Assembly: GCF_000702945.1 (NCBI RefSeq)
Contig: NZ_JNLE01000003.1
Span: forward strand, 4,387,501-4,451,500
Origin: Clostridium sp. KNHs205
GTDB lineage: Bacteria; Bacillota; Clostridia; Lachnospirales; Lachnospiraceae
DNA length: 64,000 bases
Direction of reading: 5' to 3'
A program made the translations under genes and the position numbers. Of this stretch, positions 61,782 through 64,000 are shown piece by piece. Positions within the stretch are counted from its first letter, which is position 1. The number at the start of each line of letters is the position of its first letter. The notes under the pieces are model-generated. The model saw only the letters and a program-made list of their open reading frames with translations. It was not told the DNA's origin and searched no databases.

Positions 61782-62762
61782 CTAAGGATTTATTTTATTC
61801 TCTAAGGAAAATACAGGCATGTTATTATCATCCCACTTTACTTCCAGCAGCATTGCATTTCTTCCCGGATCTCTTAAACTGTCACCGATTATCTCGTCAT
61901 ACTGTCTGGCATGGAATACCATAATATCTTTTGTTCCATCTTCCGATTTCGTGAAGCTGTTATGACCAGGACCGAATACTCCTTTTTCTCTATCAGAAAC
62001 CAGCACAGGTTTATTCAGTTTCCTCCAGGATACAGGATCTAATAAGTCTGAATCTGCATCTGCATAAAGCATCCCCACACAATAACATTCTCCTGTAGCA
62101 CTGGAAGAAAAGGTAAGGAAAATCCGGTTATCGCGTTTTAATACCGCCGGGCCTTCGTCTACCCAGTAACCCACCCTTTCCCAACTGTAATCCGGGGTTG
62201 TTAAGAGCACCTGAACCGTTTTTAATTTCCAGGGTGTTTCTAATTCAGCGATATAAAGATTGGATATCATCTTGCCAACACCTACTTTTTCAGCCCAGAC
62301 ATAATAATTCCTGCCGTTGTTTTCAAATACCGTTGCATCCAGGGAAAAGGAACGGAAGGAGAACTCATCCTCATCGGCACACTGCATCGGACCAAGTTCC
62401 TCCCAGCTGCCAGTCGCAGGATCAGCCTCTTTACAGGTCAGTACATAGGGTCTGATACGCCAGATATCCTCTTTCTCACCGGCTGCAAAATAGATGTACC
62501 AGTTACCGTCTATGTAATGAAGCTCCGGTGCCCATATATGGTAGCTCATCAGACCGCTTTCATGTTTGTTCCATATTACATGCTCCTCAGCTGCTGCAAG
62601 TCCTTTCAGTTCCTTGGCTTTGCGAAGTATAATCTTATCATAGGCAGGTACAGAAGCAGTGAAGTAATAATACCCATCACTATGCAGATATACATAAGGA
62701 TCAGCCCTCTCTGTTATTAAGGGTTTGTTATAATAGGTTTCTTTAAAATTATCTCTGTTCAT
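61782..62762 (-). CDS. Glycoside hydrolase family 43 protein (arabinofuranosidase/xylosidase-like)
   Basis: Five-bladed propeller enzyme, 326 residues, with no signal peptide, so it acts on imported oligosaccharides in the cytoplasm. Catalytic landmarks are the general-base Asp near residue 21 in ERADPYVYLHSDGYYYFTAS, the central Asp in FSLDATVFENNGRNYYVWA, and the proton-donor Glu in YWVDEGPAVLKRDNRIFLTF. The blade motif IWAPELHYIDGNWYIYFAAG is typical. GAGAGGG lies before ATG 62762; the ATG at 62819 has no site. Arabinan-type side chains are the likely substrate, but GH43 specificity cannot be read reliably from sequence. Confidence 0.88.
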   Translation of the reverse strand: MNRDNFKETYYNKPLITERADPYVYLHSDGYYYFTASVPAYDKIILRKAKELKGLAAAEEHVIWNKHESGLMSYHIWAPELHYIDGNWYIYFAAGEKEDIWRIRPYVLTCKEADPATGSWEELGPMQCADEDEFSFRSFSLDATVFENNGRNYYVWAEKVGVGKMISNLYIAELETPWKLKTVQVLLTTPDYSWERVGYWVDEGPAVLKRDNRIFLTFSSSATGECYCVGMLYADADSDLLDPVSWRKLNKPVLVSDREKGVFGPGHNSFTKSEDGTKDIMVFHARQYDEIIGDSLRDPGRNAMLLEVKWDDNNMPVFSLENKINP

Positions 62763-62829
62763 AAATTCCCTCTCATTCTGTTGCAAAATAACAATTAAAA
62801 TAATTCTTCTGCATAACATTTGTATAATA

Positions 62830-62843
62830 TTAAAATATTTTAT
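62830..62843. promoter_or_regulatory. Operator candidate in GH43 leader
   Basis: TTAAAATATTTTAT matches the palindrome CTAAAATATTTTAG of the transport operon at 12 of 14 positions. It lies 21 bp past the -10 box, against 22 bp in the transport operon. Background AT richness lowers confidence in a single site, but the position agrees. Confidence 0.45.
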
Positions 62844-62863
62844 AAATTTCTAAACATATTAAA

Positions 62864-62893
62864 ATAATAGCTTATACCCATGTTAATTGTCAA
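62864..62893 (-). promoter_or_regulatory. Predicted promoter of the GH43 gene
   Basis: On the minus strand a perfect TTGACA (62888-62893), an 18-bp spacer, and TATTAT (62864-62869), giving a transcription start near 62857 and a leader of about 95 bases. Confidence 0.65.
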
Positions 62894-63018
62894 CTGGTTT
62901 TAATTATCTATAACGGACATATTGCTTTCAGTTAGTATAAGAGCAATCCAGGAAAAAAGCTTATAATTAAAATTGAACCAATAAAAGAAGCCCTCTGAGC
63001 TTCCACCATACAACGTCC

Positions 63019-63102
63019 AAAAGACAGGATATCGATTTCCCATGCTAAAACCGTACAATAAATCGTACCCAATTAGCACATCTAATCGATAACCTGTCTT
63101 TT
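63019..63102 (-). repeat. Long imperfect hairpin after the MFS gene
   Basis: AAAAGACAGG (63019-63028) pairs with CCTGTCTTTT (63093-63102), continuing with ATCGATT / AATCGAT, TGCTAA / TTAGCA and CGTAC / GTACG toward the centre. It is about 53 bp after the MFS stop on the minus strand. It may act as a terminator for that gene or be another small palindromic element; its tip does not carry the TGAGC / GCGAG motif. Confidence 0.55.
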
Positions 63103-63155
63103 ACCCAGTCATTACAGAAATATCAAAGGACTTCTTCCAGTCTTTTATTGAGTGC

Positions 63156-64000
63156 CTAACAACCCTTCTCTAACTTATTTTTCGATATGTAAAAATATAA
63201 TACAAAAAAACAGCCCATAACAGCAATTCCAGCCAATAAGAAATATGCAGCCCGTATATTATATCTGGAAGCCACATCCCCCGTTAGAATAGGAAAAAGT
63301 GTCATACCTATAGCATAAAATGCCTGAAAGAATCCCATAGCAGTTGATTTTTTCTCCTTTGGCACCTCTTTCATGGCTTCTGAGGTTGCAAAGGAAAAAA
63401 GAATTCCCGTAGACATACCAGGTAATATCTGAAGCAGGAAAATAACAGGAACAGAATTTACGCTTGGTACCAGGATACAGTACAACGCTATTATTATCAA
63501 CACCAAAGGTATCCAAAACCTTGGTCCTCTCTTAACACAGCACTTAGAGGAGGCAAATCCCGAGAATCCTACAGCAGATATCATATAGACAATGGAAGCC
63601 AGTCCTATCTTAGCTCCTGTTGCTCCTAAATCTTTCAATATCTGGGAAGTGAAAGACATAGTCGTTGACAATTGAATTCCTTGCTGGATCAGAGCAATAA
63701 ATGCAAACATCCAAATCCGTTTATTCAAACATATCTTTACCAAATTACCCACAGCTATTGTTTCATGCTTTTCCTTTGGTTCCTTAATCATCAGTCCCAG
63801 ACAAAATGCAAGGCCACCTGCTGCAAAACTTAATATACAGATCATTTGCATACCCAGCCAGTCATAGAGCACCGTACTGGTGACAAATCCAAGAAGAATA
63901 CCAACATTATTAAAGAGAATAATACGGCTGGTTGCAGTCTGCTGCTGATTATCTACATAGCAATTGGTATAGAATACCATAAAAGAGATCCACATGGAGG
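63156..64000 (-). CDS. Major facilitator superfamily transporter (partial, N-terminus outside window)
   Basis: The visible ~280 residues are the C-terminal two thirds of a twelve-helix sugar- or drug-type MFS protein. About eight helices are visible, with basic loops between them (for example LMIKEPKEKHETIAVGN as the central loop and VPKEKKSTAMGFFQAFYAIG before the last helices). Helix sequences such as GFSGFASSKCCVKRG are typical of MFS inter-helix A-type loops. The frame stays open through base 64000, so the apparent ATG at 63995 is unlikely to be the true start. Substrate cannot be assigned; the GH43 neighbour suggests a sugar, but weakly. Confidence 0.8.
   Translation of the reverse strand, partial: SMWISFMVFYTNCYVDNQQQTATSRIILFNNVGILLGFVTSTVLYDWLGMQMICILSFAAGGLAFCLGLMIKEPKEKHETIAVGNLVKICLNKRIWMFAFIALIQQGIQLSTTMSFTSQILKDLGATGAKIGLASIVYMISAVGFSGFASSKCCVKRGPRFWIPLVLIIIALYCILVPSVNSVPVIFLLQILPGMSTGILFSFATSEAMKEVPKEKKSTAMGFFQAFYAIGMTLFPILTGDVASRYNIRAAYFLLAGIAVMGCFFVLYFYISKNKLEKGC

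Overview
The window comes from a low-GC, spore-forming, anaerobic Gram-positive of the Clostridia. Gene content and order (spoIIGA-sigE-sigG beside ftsZ, a division cluster with spoVD, topA-dprA-comM, and sugar ABC importers without their own ATPase) point to Lachnospiraceae, in the general neighbourhood of Anaerocolumna or Lachnoclostridium phytofermentans. That placement is inferred from gene order and protein flavour; no search was run. Nearly every gene lies on the minus strand, so operons read from high to low coordinates.

Layout. 1-5 kb: topA (C-terminal part outside the window), dprA, comM, nrdR and, divergently, a ylmC/ymxH-type PRC-barrel gene. 5-9 kb: a secreted ComEC-like metallo-beta-lactamase lipoprotein, then sporulation genes sigG, sigE and spoIIGA. 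9.3-22.8 kb: the division and cell-wall cluster mraZ-rsmH-ftsL-pbp2-spoVD-mraY-murD-ftsW/spoVE-murA-divIB-ftsZ, with a clear MraZ operator array in front of mraZ and no murG. 23-38 kb: lgt, ychF, thiN, rpe, rsgA, prkC, prpC, rlmN, rsmB, a yugP-type metalloprotease, fmt, def and priA, a housekeeping run in which the kinase/phosphatase pair sits with translation and ribosome-assembly genes. 38-43 kb: murF, murE, ppnP and proC. 43-45.6 kb: a TetR regulator with its own operator, and a small zinc-ribbon protein in an otherwise gene-poor stretch. 45.9-64 kb: a carbohydrate-uptake locus.

Carbohydrate locus. One long minus-strand operon carries two complete sets of sugar-importer parts (binding protein plus two permeases each) around a DUF5696-like TIM-barrel protein and an NHL-repeat/YIP1 membrane protein. 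Upstream are two nearly identical ArsR-like regulators with identical promoter architecture, a decayed GH43 fragment between them, an intact GH43 enzyme and a partial MFS transporter. The same AT-rich palindrome occurs at matching positions in the promoters of the operon and the GH43 gene, and inside both regulator promoters, so these genes look like one regulon. Arabinose-containing plant glycans are the most likely substrate (inference).

Unexplained structure. Intergenic regions hold a family of long palindromic elements (35738-36010, 41646-41879, 44484-44716, 44921-45047, and a half copy at 45688-45804). Their arms differ in sequence but stay paired, while an apical motif (TGTYTGAGC ... 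GCGAGTT) is constant. Separately, the gap between rsmB and rlmN is filled by a tandem array of about 76-bp units, each holding two hairpins, and its last unit supplies the rsmB stop codon. These are the most interesting signals in the window.
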